From Bimastos eiseni (lineage: Eukaryota; Annelida; Clitellata; Crassiclitellata; Lumbricidae), in NCBI GenBank assembly GCA_959347315.1, contig OY365810.1, forward strand, positions 21,543,835 through 21,607,834: a stretch of DNA of 64,000 nt. The letters are read 5' to 3'. The position numbers were made by a program, and so were the translations under genes. The notes beneath the pieces were generated by a model, which was not told where the DNA came from, did not search any database, and saw only the letters and a program-made list of their open reading frames with translations. Positions 13,023 to 26,820 of this stretch are shown here, piece by piece. Within the stretch, counting starts at the first letter, position 1, and each line of letters opens with the position of its first letter.

Positions 13023-13497
13023 ATAACTATAGTGATGATGTGTGTACGTAAGCCATAATAGGGAGATCAATGCCACACTGATCCAAGCGCCTCGGGTTTC
13101 TCGTCCTCGTCAGTTCAATCTGCTGCCTCCGAGATGAAGTAGATAAGGCAATTGATAACTTACTGATTGACGAACCACATCAGGCGAGTTACTCACCATC
13201 CACGTGCTACTTTCCTCCTCACGATTGAATACTGAACTCATCAGTAATCAAGCAGTCCCATCCAGAACCTACTCCTGTACTACCGCATAACCACAGTCAT
13301 CACCGACTACCAGTCTACCACCCTAGTATCGACTTAACCATCCGGATTTTAGCACACACATGAACAAAAAGAGAAACGTACGTGTCCATTGCGGGCGTAA
13401 TTTGGTGTTGCGTCGGTGAATAAGCTGGTCTCCTTGAGGTAGTGTTTGGTGGGCGCTGAGAAATCTTCGATGAGTTACATTACATTACTTATTCTTA

Positions 13498-13707
13498 TAA
13501 CCGAAATTTGATACCGCCCTTCTTTCAACATCTTTTGCTCAGAAGTTCATACACACGCCTCGACGGCGCAATTGCACTTGTACGGCAGAGCAATGACTTG
13601 CTCAAGGTCCCTACACAGTGACTGACGCCCTGGACGAGGCTCGAACCCGCTCGCTCAGCGCACACTGAACGTTACTGGCTGACCGCTCTAACCGATCGGC
13701 CTCTGTG
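13498..13707 (-). mobile_element. tRNA-derived SINE, near full length
   Basis: Read on the minus strand: GGCCGATCGGTTAGAGCGG (A-box region), GGGTTCGAGCC (B box), then a body with GGGACCTTGAGCAAG and GCGCCGTCGAGGCGTGTG, ending AAGGGCGGTATCAAATTTCGG. The same body occurs at 63818-64000 and its 3' part at 57448-57505, so it is a dispersed family. Confidence 0.82.
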
Positions 13708-13709
13708 CC

Positions 13710-16300
13710 ACACCAGAAGACCATTTCTTTTCAGAGACGTAGTCCCTGATCCGTGCGACCCAGTCAATGGAGTTCACTAAAGGAGACGGGCTATAACCCT
13801 AATCCCTCCCATGACTACATCCTCACGTTAAGCTCGCAGGGAATCGATGTCAAAGCAGCGCAGTATTTACCACTAGGCCAACAAGGCCCTGGCCTGTGGC
13901 GGCACATTTCAAGGGGCGGAAAAAGTTGAATTTAAAATTGTTTAAATGTAAATAGCAAACAACAAGCCAGTGGACTAAGGTAGAAATGCTTAATTATTGC
14001 GTCATACTGTTAGAAAAGTTTACTAAGTTAATATTTTTGATTAATTTTCGTATTTTGATAGAAACAGACTGGTATAGATCTGGTTTCTCTTTCTACTATG
14101 ACGTCTGTTAAACTTTGTGGATTTAAAAATGCAACGTAAATTTTAGCAGAATAGGTTTTAATTAGTGGTATCCAGTAAGAGGAACAGACAGTCAGCCAGA
14201 AAGCGTGTGTCGCAGATGGAGCTGCTCTTCATTGAGGATTTTTGTGAATCTGAAGAATTGTGCACAATGTCCTTGTGGCTGAAGGTGAGTGTCCAGCTTC
14301 TTTCTTCCCTCAACAAATCAGACACAGCACTGCACACACCCTACCAGACATCTCTTCAAGTCACTGCCAGAGCAAACTGCTCGTTATCATTTCACCGTTT
14401 CACTTGTGCGCCTGCTCCGTCTGCTCTATCCAACCGGACGTGTCTAGAATACTTGTACAATTGTTTCCGACCGCTAAGATTCAACTCAGCATCTTAATCA
14501 ACTACTTATTCTGATTCAGACATCGCGTGTTTACATTCTATCACTTCTTTCGGGTGACATTGAGCCAAACTTGTCTTGAAAGGAACTGCCAACTTAATAT
14601 TCATCATATCCGTAATAAGACCTCTTCTACTCAAAAGTACGTATTGAACCATTAAATGGATATTCTTCTTCTAAACAGTACACATTATAAACATTTTCAG
14701 AAATTTCTTACCTAAATGAACCTCGGAGGAATGAATTTGTTAGACTAAGAACAGAACTGCCTTTGTCATCATTTTAAATCACACCTTGAAAACCCACCTG
14801 GACTTTTAAAATGGGAGTCAACTCTGTGAATATTTATATCCTCCTTCTCACTCTTAGATCAGAATTATCTGAATTCCATTCACTGCTTGAGTCAGTCGTT
14901 CCGTTTCATACTGAACTAATAACTTCAATGTACACATAATGGAGACCATGCTTCACAGATGTCTTATGATCCCTTCTCGAGTTCAACCATGACTTAAACA
15001 TTACATTCTCAACTCATCACACGTGCCATATAATTGACCTCCATATAACCCATTCCTGTTTCTCCACGATCAATAACTTCTCGTCATTACAATTGCCTAA
15101 TACATGCGTTTAGCCACATTGGCAATTTTTTTAAGGTTTTCATGATATGTCGCCCTCTTGCGGCACCTTCGTGAGCCACGGTTCTTGAAATTAACGACAA
15201 GGTTAGTCTCGTTCGCACACGTTTAGCGTCTATGCCCTCGCCCCTCTCTCTCCCTTCCTCCCTCTCCTTTGGGCATATCAAGCACAGGCGGCTATAGCGG
15301 ACCTGCTGTCCAATACATTCAGCTATCTCTGAAATCCTGGACAAGGATAATCCAGCAAAGTCTAAAGAGTCGCAACATTCCCTTCCAGCCTTGGTAAGCC
15401 TCAAGACTCATAATATAGGCGTCGCTAGGAGGCTTTTTAGCCGGCTTCAAAGGTGTTGGATATAATCCAGTCGTCCTTTTCAGTTCCTAAGATTTGGAAG
15501 ACAATCTCACATTGCATACATCCGCAGTCAATAAAGTATCGTGCGTGTATTTACCTAATCTTGTCCATGAAAGATTTTCTTTTCTGAGAGACTGCGGCAG
15601 GCAATCAACACTCTATTGTTGTGTAACATATACAATCTAATACCTACCTCAAAAATAAATTCGTTCTTGCGGCTGTTCTTAGACAAGAACTCAGTTCTCA
15701 AACTCAATCAAGGCTTTACTTAACATCTATACTCATCATTCGATGGTTCCACGTCTAATCATTTGTCCAGTTTGTTGCTTCCATTTGCGGCAATATATTT
15801 TCGGCAATATCCAGTCTAGCATGATTAGCAGCAAATTTCTAATATGAAATTTCTTTTTTTCGACACAAGTCATCTATTATGCAAATGTAATTGGTCATAT
15901 TAATTCAGTTGGATTGGTCAATCGCTATGGCTGTTTATGCAGTTTGCCAATAACCTTAGAATCCACAATGTCAATTTCCTGTTATATTCAGGCAATATGC
16001 AAATCAATTCACTTGCACATAATTATGCGATGTACGTGAAATCCAATCGCACGTGACTCAAACTGTCTTAGCTTCGCTGGCAGATTATTGTCCTCCAGGC
16101 ATCGCATTTTAAATCAGGTATGCCCCATATTTTCTGCTCGTTTCTTCATAGCTCTCCTGTTATAGGCCTAATAGACAACTATTTCGCTCGATCCACGGAT
16201 ACTTTGCCTCACACGAGATCTGTAGACCGAGAAACTTCTTCTGGGCTTTTTTGTCATGCCAGAAACGTACTTCAGACCAGGTTTACTGCGAAGATTTGGA
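13710..16300. other. No recognisable gene
   Basis: No conserved protein or complete element recognised. A GGCCTGTGGCGGCA stretch near 13890 looks like the edge of a hAT-type element but has no partner. Confidence 0.45.
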
Positions 16301-16308
16301 AGTGGCTT

Positions 16309-16374
16309 TAACAAGAACAGACAGGGCGCATACATGTAAGGTGACATGTCTTATGCGCATGTCGGTTCTTGTTA
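16309..16374. repeat. Imperfect hairpin, arms about 29 bp
   Basis: TTAACAAGAAC and further bases pair with the reverse complement ending GGTTCTTGTTA; GCGCAT and ACATGT blocks also pair. The loop is about 6 bases. Confidence 0.65.
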
Positions 16375-17754
16375 GAGACTCTTTAAAGACTTTAAAGACT
16401 CATCGCTTTCAACTAGATTACCCACCGTAGCCTGATTATTTGTTCCCAAGACTTTTTCAACATTCTCTAAATTTGTCCAGTTGGATTCTGATCGTGCATC
16501 AACAACGAAATACCATTTTCAACAACATTCAGTTGAATCCACCATCCATTGACATTTTGTGCAATAATTATAACAACGGAACTGTAGAATTAATTAGATT
16601 ATTTTTAATATGATGCGCAGAGCGCTTAGGGTGAAACTAGATCAGCTGCCCATTGTGTTATTTCAACCTCATCTCACTTTGAGTCACGCAACAGTATTGA
16701 AAGAGATAAGAGGGTTGGTGAAAAAGATTCTTCAGTCTTTTCATCTCCACAGAGCGAATACGATGTCCATAAGATATTCAACATTCACAGAGAGTATCAA
16801 ATGAAGCAAATCCAATCTAACAATCATTATTTACCACCAACAGCTCTGTAAAATGTCAGCCAAATCTCTTTTAGGAAAACGATCGGTTACCTGTCTTAGG
16901 TCCTTCACTTGCCTCGTGAATAATAGCTTCTTTTGTGGGGGGCGAAGGATAAATTCAGCGATTGCTTTGTCGACTAACAACGCAGTCGAGTGTAAATGTC
17001 ATTCACAACTCATCGTTTGTTCGTTTTTATTAATTACTTCATTCATGCATTCAGTCATTCATTCATAAGGACTCATTATATGCCTCTCAGAAATTATGCA
17101 CCTATCTTTATTGCATAAGATTTTAAACAGTGGACATCATCATATCACATAGGAACATTGCCTAATGACGGTTTTCAACTAATGGCGCAAAAGTCTTTTG
17201 GATCGAAGATGATGGAAGAGGTTGGTGATTGCTTGAAGGATCAGTCATCTTCCAAGAAGAACCGTCTGTGTTTCCACACCTGTCTGTCCGCTAGTTCACT
17301 TTGTTGCGTCCTCGTAGAATTTCATTTGCTTTTCACTGGCATTCAGATGTAGAGCTGAAGTGAAAGCCCTTAGCAATGAAGATAGCAAAGTGCCTTCCAT
17401 ATTATACATATTAGAGGAAAAGATGACCGTATGGAATGCGCAAGACACTTCCAATCCAAATTAATATCGATATTGATTCGTGCCACTGCGCATTGCCCCC
17501 TTACACTCTTCACAGATCATTTTGTCACAAGTTTTTGCAATTATTTAACTTCCTTTGTTTCGAAGAAGGATGCATTTCTGAGGCAAAACTGTTCCTTTAA
17601 TTTTGAACTTTTATATGCGATCACATGACCTTTTATGCTGTAAATGTATAAGTTCGAGCTTTGTTTTTGGGTTTGCAAGTATAAAGCAACATATGAAAGA
17701 AATCAATATATATATATATATATATAAGTGATAATAAATTAATGGTTTATGAAT

Positions 17755-18360
17755 TCAAGGATCGCCGACAAGACACGAAATGCCACAGAAGAAAAATTGT
17801 GTACCGAGAAAGAAGCAATGAGTAGAATCCATTTGAGAAGAGGTAGCCTAATGTGGTAGAAAAAGGAATTACAGTAGTCGAGCCCTGGAATAACCAAGTG
17901 AGGTGGCTATTGTGCACATGGTCTTGCATTTATGTAGTGATTGATTATGCATACGAATTTGCATATAGCCTATGGTGGGTGCGAATTGGTTGGGTGATGT
18001 AGTCAGTAAAGGTGAGGTTTCTTTATCAAAGATATATTACAAGATTGCGGACAGTAGGAGATTAAGACACGGAAGCAGGGAGATTTGCTGGAAAAAGTAT
18101 GGAGGAATGGCTAGTTTACTTTATTGTTCGTGGAGGTCATTGATGGGAAATTCTGTTTATGAAGGGCTTAGGCGTAGTCATCTAGGCTGATATCTGAGTG
18201 ATGAAGGGGAGTCAGAACTGATCCCTATATGATTTAGTGCGTATGGAAGGGCGTTGAGGGAGAAAGACGTGGTGAGTTGTGCATCAGCGCAGAGATATTG
18301 ACCAACAAAGGAAATGTGTGGAAGGTGTAAGGAATCAACGCATATTAAATGAACAGTTTG
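17755..18360 (-). pseudogene. Decayed CR1/L2-like reverse transcriptase
   Basis: Minus-strand fragments in the right order: a GSVLTPL remnant of GVPQGSVLGPLL near 18225, NLTFTDYITQP near 18005, and ATSLVIPGLDYCNSFFYH near 17885. These equal conserved segments of CR1/L2 reverse transcriptases (VRxLGVxxDxxLTFTDYI and SRLDYCNSLL). Frameshifts and stops are frequent. More diverged parts may reach to about 18850. Confidence 0.75.
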
Positions 18361-18619
18361 TGGCATATTCTTAGTTTATCATAGACTGGAAGGAAGTCAA
18401 ACGAGTTTGTATTGAAGATCATTGCATTGGGCAGAAAGGAGTCTACATACAGCTGAGGCGGTTATAATTTATGCTGGGCATGTATTGCAGAAGAGTGAAT
18501 TAAGATTGTCTGGAGAACGAATTTATTACCCAAGGCACAGTTCCCGAACTAAGGACTCAATGAAGACTTGAAATGGCATGGATTGATAACATAAAGTTCT
18601 TTTATCAGTTATTGGCAGT

Positions 18620-20295
18620 GACTGAAATCAGAAGTGTAGAGAACAAACTTGTCTGTGGTGTGGTCAATTGTCGGATCGAGGTAGACTGAAGAAAAGATAC
18701 AGTCAATAAGACTATGTTGTGAAAGAGGGAGACAGAGAGGCAGGCTATCATTCGATCTAAAGACATTGATAGTTTGAGGAGGTGGTAATGACAGCGATCA
18801 CCATGGAAACTCATGACACCGCGTCCAATGTAATTGTAGCGCTGTCTCAACTTAGAAGAAAGAGAAGAAGAAGAATATAAGATGATATTAGGAAGGGGAT
18901 GTCGTATATATACACATATATATAAGCAGCTTGAAGAATCAGCCGATGACGATTCAGGTATTGGTTCATCCGGATATAATTCGTCGATTCTAATGAGACG
19001 TCAGTGAGACGTGTCAGTTCTGCCACTGAGTTCGAAAGAATTACATTTCGATATATTTAGAGTGAAATTATGTGAACAGAACCGATAGCATGCAACCTAT
19101 CAATATGGCGTTCGAAAGATCGATGGATCTCTTTAGGCGTCTGTTTGTGGTCATCGTTGTCAGCTCAGACCATAATATGCCAATACCAAAGATTTTTCTT
19201 ATTCACTGACAATCAAGTAACACAATTAAAGTAACAAGGTAACACTATCGGGGAATTGCTAAATAGGGAGCAATATGGATATGAATCATTGTATTCTTCG
19301 CTTATTATTTGTTCTGCGTAAGGATTAGACACTAAAAAAGTTCCTTGAAACCTCAGTTAAGTTTAAAGACTTATGTTGAGATCACCCTATATCCCGTATG
19401 ACAGAACATTTTACAAAGATTAGTAATTCTACATAATAAATTCGTTAATTCTTGACAAGCCACTCCAGATACAATATTTACCACGAGGTACATGCAGCCT
19501 TAAAATTAGCTTTGACTCAATGCGCTGTGAATGCAAGGCCATCGTATGTAGCGCTATTATTTACCATTTTTTTCACATTGCCTCCTTGTTGGTACCGTAT
19601 AATACTGATGGTCATGTATTTTTTAGCTGCGTCAAATGTTGATTGAGAAGTATGTCTGTAGCTTATAGATGTAGGCCTACCGAGGTCACGCTGTTCTTTA
19701 GACGCATCCCTATAGTTTTCAAGATGCATGACTGAAAATGTGATCCCAAGACACACCGCGTCTGATCAATAAATTGGAGCAGTCAGGCCTAACTATTAGT
19801 CCATAACATCCGAATATTGGTCCCCTGCGACGGCGCACATGCCTCGACCACAAAAAGGCCACGTAAAGTGAATAGTTTTTGTTTTCGTAATGATATATGG
19901 ATTTCCGTGCTACATTCAAGAGAAAAAGGTGCGTTTGGGGTCACCTCTCCTACACATCTCGTATAATCACTCTTACACGCATATTTTTACAATCGATTTT
20001 ATAATAAGTGAAATATCAGCGACTTAGTGCAACATAGCTACTGTTATATATAAACGCTGCTACTTGCATCTCTATAATTATAATCATATGCTAATAAGCA
20101 TAAATGTGTGCGGAACATAAACTATCGAATTGAGATTCATCGACGAAACATTTTGGTCGGTCGTGCTCAGAGGTATTTCGTATGCAATCGAAGCTTGCAC
20201 CTAAATGTATGTCTCTAACTCTCTATGGTGGTGAATATCTGCTGTCACGTGATATGCGCCTTCATTCAAGGCATGTGCGCTATAGGATAATTCTT
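18620..20295. other. No recognisable gene
   Basis: AT-rich, short open frames only; the 18620-18860 part may be further decayed LINE sequence. Confidence 0.4.
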
Positions 20296-20299
20296 CGGA

Positions 20300-20425
20300 G
20301 CGCCGCTTGTGGCTGCTCGTGAGAGTCAGCTCGGTTCTTTGTTTTAGGCTGTACGGCGCCCTTGTAGTGGTTTGGGCAGCGTTTACGGCGCCATATAAAT
20401 CGGCGTTATTATTATTATTATTCGT
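20300..20425 (+). mobile_element. Probable retroelement 3' end with (TTA)n tail
   Basis: GGCGCCATATAAATCGGCG is followed at once by TTA triplets, the form of many LINE/SINE 3' ends (unit-cell tail after a CGCxATATAA sequence). Confidence 0.4.
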
Positions 20426-20602
20426 CGTCGTCATTATCATCAAAACCATTGTCGCAGTTGTCGCCGTCATCATCATCATCACTATATCGTCGTTGTAGCC
20501 GGTATAATCATCACTGTATTTGTCATCATCGTAAACTTTATCACCGCCATCATCATCATAATCATCAACGTTATCGTCATTATCGTTATCATCATCAGCA
20601 GC
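20405..20602. repeat. Imperfect trinucleotide tract (ATT/ATC/GTC)
   Basis: Runs of TTA and TCA/CAT triplets. The Asp-rich minus-strand frame and the His-rich plus-strand frame reflect this tract. Confidence 0.8.
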
Positions 20603-21019
20603 AGCATCTTTCGACAGCAGTAACTGCAGTTGCAATAACGGTTTCAGCAGTTCTTGCAACAGGTCCAGCGTCACCAGCATCTTTAGGAAAAATGATCAGA
20701 ACAACAACTGCAATATGCAATATTGACATTTGGCTTCCCTAGTTGTTGCAGCAGCAGCAGCAGCAACGGCCATGACGCATCGGCGCCTGAAAGGCACTTC
20801 TTCGTTGGCAATAATCATTCGAATTTAGTCTTAATAAATGACAGATTGAACTGTTGTTAAGTAAAGCTCTACTTGAGAGAGTGATATGTCCTGGGTTGAG
20901 AATAGAATCAAATTGATTCTAGTCGAAAGTTTTACACGTAGGAGGGAATAGTATCACATTATTCACAACCAACACCGTCTATATATATCACTTTATTCCC
21001 AACCAATACTGTCTGTAGC

Positions 21020-21215
21020 CAAAGCCCGATCAGATTACTATCAACTAAGATTCGATCGGATCCAAGACGTCTTATGGAATCAGCTGTTCGCTTTTTATCT
21101 CCGCTTTCCTCCTTTCTAGACCGGTCGATGATGGTAATGGACATGGACCCTAATCGTATAACTTGGACGTCCGAACCATTCGATGTCAGTGAAGGCTCAG
21201 TCCTCGGACCGACGA
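21020..21215 (+). pseudogene. CR1/L2-like reverse transcriptase fragment
   Basis: Plus-strand frame reads FLDRSMMVMDMDPNRITW and TSEPFDVSEGSVLGP. The family form is SYLSDRxxxV...SxPF-V--GVPQGSVLGPLLF. It stops at a CTG/TTG microsatellite (21218-21250). Confidence 0.6.
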
Positions 21216-21331
21216 CACAGCTGCTGTTGTTGTTGCTGCTGCTGTTGCTAGTGTGACCAATTGGTTGCTTCTTCCTTTGCATAGTCACCATCGCATGCAC
21301 TCTGATAGACGACTTATCAGTTGATTTGAAC

Positions 21332-21425
21332 CATTGTAATTTTACTCGTAATCTCCACAATCCTTAAGCGCCACTTGCAAGCCAAGTGCAGGGCACCAAC
21401 TTGTTTACGAGCACTACAATCATTA
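21332..21425 (-). mobile_element. 3' end of the window's main CR1/L2-like family
   Basis: TCGTAATCTCCA, AAGCGCCACTT, AAGCCAAGTGCAGGGCACCA and ACGAGC occur in the same order as at 42443-42540. 5'-truncated. Confidence 0.7.
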
Positions 21426-22146
21426 CACCATTATACAGGCATAAATATATTAGAATCGCCTTCGACTAAACTCGGTTTAACTCAGTGTCTGTGGTTTGGA
21501 TCTGTGGCAGCACATGTCAGGTGATGGGAGATCAGTGATAACCTGGGAGATTCACTCACTCGAGTGTACAATATGTGCTAAATTCCAGAATCAATCACGT
21601 AATCAATCACTGGCCGATCCCGTCAACCAATGTTGCTTCTATATTAGACCAAATGAGTCATACACAGATTTAGGTTATTGTAATCGCCCTCGTGATGCTC
21701 CAGTGGTTACAGTGCAGGACGGTCGACCCTGAGATCAGAGTTTCACACCAGCCATGACAGAAATCATTTATACTTGACTCACCCTCCCCTGCTGGTCAAC
21801 TCATTTTCATGAGTACACCGGCCATGCCCTGTCTATATGAATCTCACTCAGATGGCGACGGATGGTCGCCGCGCCCTCTTTATGCAGAGGCTAAGAAAAT
21901 AAAGTTGCCAATACTAATAATTTTCAGGGAATGCTCTTCTTTTTTTCTTTCATTCTCAACGACATCGTTAGATGCAACAGCCAAAAGAATAATAAAAATT
22001 AGTGATGTTGTTGTTATGATTTATCCGAGGTACTTGTAGATGTAACCTCACAGATATTTATAAAATTCCATTATGAGCTGTCATGGGCATCTTGAAACTT
22101 ACGTATCGTCATTTGCAGCATACTGCCATTACTATTATTAGTGGTA

Positions 22147-22290
22147 ATCGTAATCGTAATCTCATAATCTCCCATTTCAAGCCCTTCGCTCAAAAGCAAC
22201 GTGCAGGGCGCAGCTTATTCGCGAGTGCTGCGTAATATAAAACCGGTTGTCTAAAGTGTAGAGTCCGAGGAAGGTCAGAGCTCGGTTTCC
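22147..22290 (-). mobile_element. 3' end of the same CR1/L2-like family with (TAATCG)n tail
   Basis: Starts TAATCGTAATCGTAATCTC, then CAACGTGCAGGGCGCAGCTT, CGCGAGTGCTGCG and CAGAGCTCGGTTTCC, collinear with 42443-42590. 5'-truncated. Confidence 0.75.
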
Positions 22291-22500
22291 ATCATAGTCC
22301 TTAGATTTTCATCCTTTATCGTCTTACACTGCACAGGAATTTAGCCCCAACCTATATCTAAAGTCGTGTATCTCTATCAAATAACGGTTTAAAATGTAGC
22401 ATTGTAAATAACATATTGCATTTTGACTTTAACAATTTGCATCGGGTTATTTTTTAGTAAAATTCTACTCAGCTCTGTAACAGTTGACTGGTTTGTTTTC

Positions 22501-22502
<2 letters not shown>

Positions 22503-22556
<54 letters not shown>
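22503..22556. repeat. (TA)n microsatellite
   Basis: About 26 TA dinucleotides. Confidence 0.95.
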
Positions 22557-22560
<4 letters not shown>

Positions 22561-23549
22561 ACAAACCATATATATATATCTGTAAGTCAAATTATGTCAT
22601 GGCTGGATCAAAGTTGGCCAGTAGAACTACGTCACTGACCTTATTTGTATGAAAGCATGTCCTGCAGTTCTGTGGGTCCTCTCGATAAGATTGACTAGCC
22701 TCTCCTTTTAGCTCACGTTAGTGATTAATTTTGTTCTTGGTCCATTGTTATCAATTTTTCTGCTGACATTGAACCTGTCCGCATTCCATTATTGTCGAAT
22801 GTGTTTTTCTCTCAATTGTTATCACATTATCTCTTTTGTCTTGCACGTTCCTTTTTTACATACTCTTTTTATCATGATCTTTCTGTCACACCATCTTATT
22901 ATGCTCGTTCATTAAATGATCTTTGCCATTTGCTTTTTGGTCGGTTAACCGTCAAATGGCAATGGCCTATTCTTGTGGCAGTTAACTTGACACATCCCTT
23001 AATGTCATCGGAAACATTATATATATAACCCTCAGAGGTGCGTTCCACGGGTGTATATATATATATTCAATCTTTTGTTCACATCTAAGATGCAACAATA
23101 GAATAATTCGTACAACACGTGCTCAGCAATTGCGTTTCCCCAGGTAACAAGTTGTCAGCTTCTATAGACCCCGAAAGACATTGGAATGAAAAAAAGGCTA
23201 TAAGGGCGCTACGCAAATTAAGTGCTCATCGAAGGGTTCGAGTACTGACAATCGTATTGTATAGGATGTGCTTCTCATCAAACTACATTCAGCCCAATCG
23301 AAGCATTCTACCAATGAAGATGCTAATTTACCAGGTTACGATTGTAGATGACGTTGATGATTTCATTTTTTTTAAAGATCGACTTTTTAGGCTTCTATAA
23401 ACGTTGCTTTTTTAGCAAATGCCGATATTTGTATGTGCAGTTATATATATATATATATATAAGTATATAGCTACAACAAATAGGCCTACATTGGTCAAAA
23501 ATAGTCACGACAAGAAATTCTTGAAATTCTGCTATAGAAACTTACTAGT

Positions 23550-24060
23550 TAGTTTTCTGTGCGTGCTTGGCATGAGGGAGAAAATCTCGGGCCGTCCAGT
23601 GTGGGAGGACACCGCCACCCAGTCTATATTGAAGGGCAACGATCGAAATCTCGTCAAAGACTGCTCCCTGGCAGCAGAGTAAACAGACAGCCTCCTCTGA
23701 CCTCAATAACGTCGGTCTCGCATACAGATTGCTTCTGGCCGTCGGGTAAATCCGCGACGAGGGTCTAACTGTCGACGGAGGAGGCGTAAATGGTCAATAA
23801 GCAGCGGAGGATGTCCATCATCGACGGCGAATGATGACGGACTAACGAAATTCGTCGCTTACACTCATCCAACACCTCAGACCGTCGACGCCGCTACCGG
23901 CCGATAGATGGCGTTACGCTGCGTCCACCAATTGGCTAGAGCACCAGCACCAAAAGAGAAAGAAGTAGTAGCAGCCGGGAAAGTCTAGTAGCAGAGGGAG
24001 AGGTAGCAGCAGAGGGATTCGCGGAATCTGTGGGAAAGTAGCAGCTGCGGCAGCGGTAGT
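23550..24060. other. GC-richer stretch, no gene recognised
   Basis: Higher G+C and CpG than surroundings, with AGCAGCAG-type repeats at 23960-24060, next to a (TTGTA)n tail at 24058-24075 that looks like a minus-strand retroelement 3' end (AGCGTTATATAAAT in reverse). Could be part of an LTR or promoter; undecided. Confidence 0.3.
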
Positions 24061-24454
24061 ATTGTATTGTATTTACATATTTATATAACGCTTTTCCCAG
24101 TACAACCCAATCAGAGGCGATCTCTTAGTGCAAAAAGACATTCTATAGCAAGGGACGAACAGACGCATGAGGGCGCTATTGAGCAGAAGAGATCCTGGTT
24201 CGAGGTGCTAACAGGTCATTTAATTGATCTAAAGAACGAAGAGAACGACGAGAGGTAGTCCAAATAGGACGGTGGATAAGGACACGCAGATAGCTTGGAG
24301 CCTGACTAAAAGACGCTCTGGAAGAAATGGAGAAACTTTGTATCGAATGCGGTGCTATGAGCTGAAGTCAATGTAAGGGCTAGTCATGAGGAAGGTCTAG
24401 GTGTGTGGAAGAGAGAAAGGGTCGGTCAGAGGGAGGGAGGCGGGCAGTCAGACG

Positions 24455-24970
24455 GGCAGCTGAACTCAGCACCGATCCGATTGAAGAGACGACAGATGAG
24501 ATTTCGGAAGATGAATAAGTAGTGAGTTACAGCAATCAATGCGTGAGCACACAGAGGCATGTACCATGGCGACGAATGTGTAAGAGAGGATAAATCGCCT
24601 GACAGCTGGAAGAGAGAGAGAGAGACAGACAGACAGAGACAGAGACAGAGACAGAGACAGAGACAGAGACAGAGAGGTGCTCAGCATAGAATCGAGTGTT
24701 GTCAAAGGACTATAGTAGAGAAGCCTATGTAAACAATCGAAACCGCTCTGAACGTAGATTATAATTGCAGCGTTGGATATGGTTGAGTTGGAGGCCTTGA
24801 GATGAGAAGTGAGGTCGAGAAAGACTGAGACATGAGATGATCGCATACAGCGGCGAATTGGTTGGACGATGAACGAAAGAGTTTGCGAAGATATTTGCTC
24901 CGAGAGTATTGTAGGAAGCTGCAAGGATAGCGATATAAGTTTAGGAGTGGATTCGATCTAGCACAAGGCC
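24455..24970 (-). pseudogene. CR1/L2-like reverse transcriptase pieces, out of order
   Basis: Minus strand 24560-24475 reads VCSRIDCCNSLLIHLPKSHL and LSSLQS, the SRLDYCNSLL motif region. Minus strand 24960-24760 reads pieces such as VFLDLTSHLKASNSTISNA, which belong downstream of that motif in an intact element but here lie upstream. An ACAGAG microsatellite (24614-24674) separates them. Confidence 0.65.
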
Positions 24971-24999
24971 CAGTATGCGATGAAAGGATTTCTCATCCT

Positions 25000-26800
25000 A
25001 TGACGTCATCTCAAGGACTGTATCATGTCATCAAAACAGAATCATCAGCCACGCCATTTCTTCATTGACTATAATAATACATACGAGGTTGAGTCTGGTT
25101 GACCAACAGAATCCACGTAGAGCACTGGTTATGGGACTCAGAGATGCACTCAACCCATCGACATAATCGTCGTTCTCTTGGGGGGGTCATCCAGTTCGCC
25201 ATGGCTCACTTCCGAATCATCGGACCAGCACAAACCGGAAATTTGTGTACTCTATCTTTATGACGTTGCAATCACAGGTCAACGCCGCTGGTGCATCTCA
25301 CGCAGTGCCCTATATCGCCCGTTTTGGGCTTTAATTCGTCGTCGATGTTGCGAGCTTGCACAAGCGTGGTCGCTGCCGATCATTCTGGAGCATCGAAACA
25401 ACACAGCGTCAAAATTGATCAGAGATTCCGTATAGATAGAACAAGTTGCAGCAGCAATTTAGAGAGGCACGAAAACATGACCAACACAAAGGCTGAGAGA
25501 GTAAATTCAGACATTCTGTGACGTCGTTCTTCGTGGTGCATCATTTAGGATGAAAAGAATTTTGAACATACGGTATGCGTTAACCACAACCTGAGAACCA
25601 TAAACAGGAAATTTTCGTTCGGATGCTGAACTAAACGCAAGTGATTCAATAATGTAAGGTTATAAACTGTCCATCGATTGAAGTCGAATGACACTTTATC
25701 TTCTGTGGACTAAGTGAGGATTTATTTCTTCTCTGACTTTTTCAGACGTTTCTTTATGTCGCCCCATTTCCACGGATATTGTGGCACCACCTTTGTAGGA
25801 TTTCATGTTCGTATAAACCGCTGAAGTCAACCAACCACGAAGGGCTGCAAGGAAAGTCATACTTCAATTTATTTAGATGAAATGCAATGCTCGTATGAAA
25901 GGGGAACGACAAGACTCGTGCAACTTTATCACAATATCTAACGGAGTAATTGAAGGGTAATAATTGATGCCTTCAAGTCGGGGAACGGACATTCACCCCA
26001 GACATTCCCCCCTTATGTACATGAAAATAGGTAGCTAATTATAATGTAGTGCAGGAGAGTAAGACCTACTCTCCTTCAAGCCGCCTGTTGTTGTCAATAC
26101 CCAACTAAACCAGCTTTGTTCCGTATAAAATCAGATTTCTTAAATGCGGCAAGCTTATATTCAACTGTAGACTATATGAAGTCGACGCGTCACTCCCCTG
26201 CGTCCAATAGCTATGATTGCAATTGTTAGAAGTGTTGACCTTGGCATTGCGCTGCACAGACTTAAGAAGCACAGAAGGAGTAATTTTTGACTTCAGTCGA
26301 TTCTTAGGGACAGAACTACGAGCATCAGCCCTACTGCGTCGTTGGACAGCTGTCTGTGTTTTGTCCACTCATTTCCTGCTCTAAACGCCGAATTGTTATC
26401 ATCATTGGCAAGCGAGGGCTTCGTATGCTGACGTATACGGTATGCCTAGGGTGCATTGCACTGATACAGCCCTGCCACGTCTGTCACCGGAAGAATACGT
26501 AGATCGTAATGTCTGCATTCATTCAGAGCTGTTTGGACAGTGGGCACCAATTGCTCGACTGTTAATAAGTACAAGAGTAGGTTTATTGTTGCAATTGACG
26601 CAAAGAATTCGGTCTGTAATTTCCAGCTTCTGTTCTACACCTGTCACTTGAATCTCCCCCTCATGTAGCCAATACCTCACAGTTGTTCATCTGATGGTTG
26701 CTCTTCAAATTCGGTGAAACTGTTGAAACGTCGGTTGCCCATGCCAACGACCTTTGAAATGCATGGTCAGAAATTGATCGAGCTTCCTTTTGTAGCGCAG
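25000..26800. other. No recognisable gene
   Basis: No conserved protein motif or element boundary found. A GGACATTCACCCC-like pair near 25990 is too short to classify. Confidence 0.45.
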
Positions 26801-26820
26801 ATGTACCTCCTACATGCGAA

